From the NCBI GenBank assembly GCA_017427185.1, contig JAFRTJ010000004.1, positions 62,001 through 126,000 on the forward strand: a DNA stretch of 64,000 nucleotides, given 5' to 3'. This document shows, piece by piece, positions 62,049 through 64,000 of the stretch. The notes under the pieces are model-generated. The model was not told the origin of the DNA. It did no database searches and was given only the letters and a program-made list of their open reading frames with translations. The position numbers and the translations under genes are program-made. How positions within the stretch are numbered: position 1 is the stretch's first letter; each line of letters begins with the position of its first letter. This stretch comes from Bacteroidaceae bacterium (GTDB lineage Bacteria > Bacteroidota > Bacteroidia > Bacteroidales > Bacteroidaceae).

Positions 62049-64000
62049 ATGAAGAATACGATTTCCCTTTGCACAAAAACCAGAGTTAAGTCATTCCTGC
62101 TCCTTCTTCTTCTCCCCGTGTCCCTGTTTGCCCAGCAGCCTTACACCTACGAGAATCCAGTCTTGCGGGGAGTGGCCGATGCAGGCTGTATCCGCTATGC
62201 TGGCAAGTATTATCTGGGGGGCGTTGCCACCAATGGCGATTTCTTTGTCAGCGACGATATGCTCCATTGGCATCAGCGCATCCACGTGTTCGACCTCGAC
62301 AACGAATGGACCCACGGAACTGGAGCAAAGAACAATCAGGTGCATGCCGATGACATCATCTATAGCGGAGGGCTTTTCCATCTGCTCTTCAGTGTAAACT
62401 ATTGGGGAAAAGACCGCCATATCGTACACATTACTCATGCTACTTCTCCCTCCATCGAGGGACCTTTCCAAGAGGTTCGACAGGATCAGTGGTACGAAAA
62501 CCGTATCGACCCTCATGTGTTCAAGGATGAGGACGGACGGCTTTATCTCTATATGGTGAAGTTTACCGATGGGAACACAATCTGGGCACGGGAGCTCAAT
62601 CAAGACTTCTCTTTTGCAACTGATGCCGTTCAGCAGTTCGCCAGCCAAGTAGGAACTTGGGAGACGCTGGACAATCGTGTGGCAGAGGGCCCTTTCGTCG
62701 TCAAATATCGTGACAGATATTATATGATGTATAATGCCAATCATACCGCTCCAGAGTTTGGGAACTACCATTTGGGCGTATGCGAGGCACCTTCCCCTTT
62801 GGCCTTCAACCCTGGTGGCAAATACCCTCACCCCGTAGTAGGACCCAACACGGAACCCATTCAAGAGCAATACACCGACTTGCTTCGCTATGGAGGTCCT
62901 GGATTCAACCCTATCGACCTCAAACAGGCAGAAAACCATTTCCAACTGGAATCGGTGCCTGAAGGCCCTTTCCAACTGCTATTGGGACAACACTCAGGAA
63001 GCCAGGTCCGCATCAACGGACATCCCATCAATCAGGGAGAGCAGTACGAATATGCCTTCTATCAGGTTGATCCTTCCTATCTGAAGACGGGAGACAACGT
63101 AATCACACTTAGCAAACCAGTATCACATCTTTTCCTGTTCGACTTGTCTCCTGCTGGAGCGAAAGAAGAAGCCTTCACCCGTGATCCCCTTCCTCCTTCG
63201 ATTCTCGTCACGCCTGGACAGCCCAACATCGTGAGAGGTCTGAACGGATGGGAATGGTGGCTTGTCTATATGGCCAACGAGGGATGGGCACGCCATCAGT
63301 TTGTCGACCGCATCCACTTCGTCAACAATCGCCTTACGGTGGACGGCATCACAGGAAAAGACACACCTGGATTCCATCCTGCTCCTGCCAAGCCTCAGTA
63401 TGCAGGCACCTCGCTCGACAGCATCCCTCAGGGTGACAAAGCTTTCCTTCTCGAGATTACCAGCCAACAAAATGGTGTTCCCCAGGAATGGCGCATCGAG
63501 CGCAATCACAGCCTCCTTACCGTATGGAAAGACAAAGTCCTCACCATCCATCATCAGCCAGCCACAGACGCTGAGGTTGCCCAAATGATCCGTGAGGCTC
63601 AGGGAGATAAGCTCATCTACGTCTCCTATTGTCAAGGTTACGATGAATACGGTCCCTACTTCAGCGGTTGGCAAGCATTGGAGACCCGAGGAGAGCAAAC
63701 CATTCTGCCCGCTTCCAGCGCTTGTTGCAAAGACACCATCCAAGGAGACTATTCCTTCAGCGTCCAGTTCTCCAATCCCCATCCCGAAGAGGGCCAGTAT
63801 GCCGTTTCAGCCTGGCAGGACGACAAGAACAACGTACAGTTCATCGTGGATGCTGCACACCAGAAACTCATCGTCAGGCAAAAGCAGAAAGGCAAATCCT
63901 CTGACAAGGAGATTTCTCTCGCCGAGACTCGCGTACACTACCCTGACCTCAAATATACCGACATGTACGAGAAGCAGTACCATTTCGACTGCGAGACCTT
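62049..64000 (+). CDS. Glycoside hydrolase family 43, five-bladed propeller (partial)
   Basis: The frame runs from the ATG at 62049 to the window end (650 codons). Signal peptide ~1-29 (FLLLLLLPVSLFA), so exported. GH43 propeller: base D44 in GVADAGCIRYAGKYY, pKa-tuning D154 in ENRIDPHVF, acid E213 in VAEGPFVVKYRDRYYMMYN. The residues past ~470 look like a C-terminal beta-sandwich. GH43 enzymes remove arabinose, xylose or galactose from plant polysaccharides; the subfamily is not assigned. It follows a glucokinase, consistent with plant-glycan use. Confidence 0.85.
   Translation, partial: MKNTISLCTKTRVKSFLLLLLLPVSLFAQQPYTYENPVLRGVADAGCIRYAGKYYLGGVATNGDFFVSDDMLHWHQRIHVFDLDNEWTHGTGAKNNQVHADDIIYSGGLFHLLFSVNYWGKDRHIVHITHATSPSIEGPFQEVRQDQWYENRIDPHVFKDEDGRLYLYMVKFTDGNTIWARELNQDFSFATDAVQQFASQVGTWETLDNRVAEGPFVVKYRDRYYMMYNANHTAPEFGNYHLGVCEAPSPLAFNPGGKYPHPVVGPNTEPIQEQYTDLLRYGGPGFNPIDLKQAENHFQLESVPEGPFQLLLGQHSGSQVRINGHPINQGEQYEYAFYQVDPSYLKTGDNVITLSKPVSHLFLFDLSPAGAKEEAFTRDPLPPSILVTPGQPNIVRGLNGWEWWLVYMANEGWARHQFVDRIHFVNNRLTVDGITGKDTPGFHPAPAKPQYAGTSLDSIPQGDKAFLLEITSQQNGVPQEWRIERNHSLLTVWKDKVLTIHHQPATDAEVAQMIREAQGDKLIYVSYCQGYDEYGPYFSGWQALETRGEQTILPASSACCKDTIQGDYSFSVQFSNPHPEEGQYAVSAWQDDKNNVQFIVDAAHQKLIVRQKQKGKSSDKEISLAETRVHYPDLKYTDMYEKQYHFDCET

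Overview
The window reads as a Bacteroidales chromosome, most likely Prevotella or a close relative. Signs of this are the Bacteroidetes promoter pattern TTTG-N19/20-TAnnTTTG before many genes, the MurF-alanine racemase fusion, the RprXY two-component pair, two TonB-dependent receptors, GH97 and GH43 glycosidases, and several families confined to this phylum (GSCFA, DUF4827, DUF4924). There are 51 supported protein genes, two of them cut by the window edges. I see no rRNA, tRNA or CRISPR array.

Layout. 0-7 kb: the end of a TIM-barrel isomerase, a secreted alkaline-phosphatase-superfamily enzyme, asnA, a GH97 glycosidase and a BtuB-like TonB receptor. 7-14 kb: cell-wall amidase, MlaD-like protein, dnaA with a 423-bp AT-rich upstream region, a nitroreductase fused to what looks like a B12-dependent ribonucleotide reductase tail, and a carboxyltransferase with an unusual biotinyl-like domain. 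13.8-23.5 kb: a lipoprotein/TonB receptor pair, an accessory-looking stretch (small HTH protein, large inverted repeat, decamer tandem repeat, decayed repeats), then a 1804-residue repetitive surface protein. 23.6-30.5 kb: murF-alr, GSCFA protein, dxs, trkA. 30.4-34.3 kb: a two-gene ATPase + DUF4435 module resembling PARIS or OLD anti-phage systems, divergent from an Upf1-like helicase. 34.3-40.7 kb: two Tat-type TIM-barrel proteins, a tetrapyrrole-methylase-fold methyltransferase, manA, a family 2 glycosyltransferase and mtaB. 40.9-50.7 kb: a tiny lipoprotein, rpsF-rpsR-rplI, a barrel protein, rprXY, an EF-G paralogue and hemW. 50.8-64 kb: nrnA/fmt, an ECF sigma factor, rpe-comEC, and the lysE-DUF4924-prfC-tsaC-clc run, then a ROK glucokinase and a GH43 enzyme cut by the window end.

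The most striking pattern belongs to no single gene. Six intergenic spots carry arrays of a dyad core, TCAAC(AC/GT)GTTGA, repeated at exactly 22 bp (two helical turns) with variable spacers. They lie 6-10 kb apart between 6.8 and 48.8 kb. I recognise no described element with this layout. Other points worth checking are the ATPase/DUF4435 module and its 58-bp antisense overlap with trkA, the nitroreductase-reductase fusion, the EF-G paralogue with serine in place of its catalytic histidine, and several genes whose -7 box implies leaderless mRNA.
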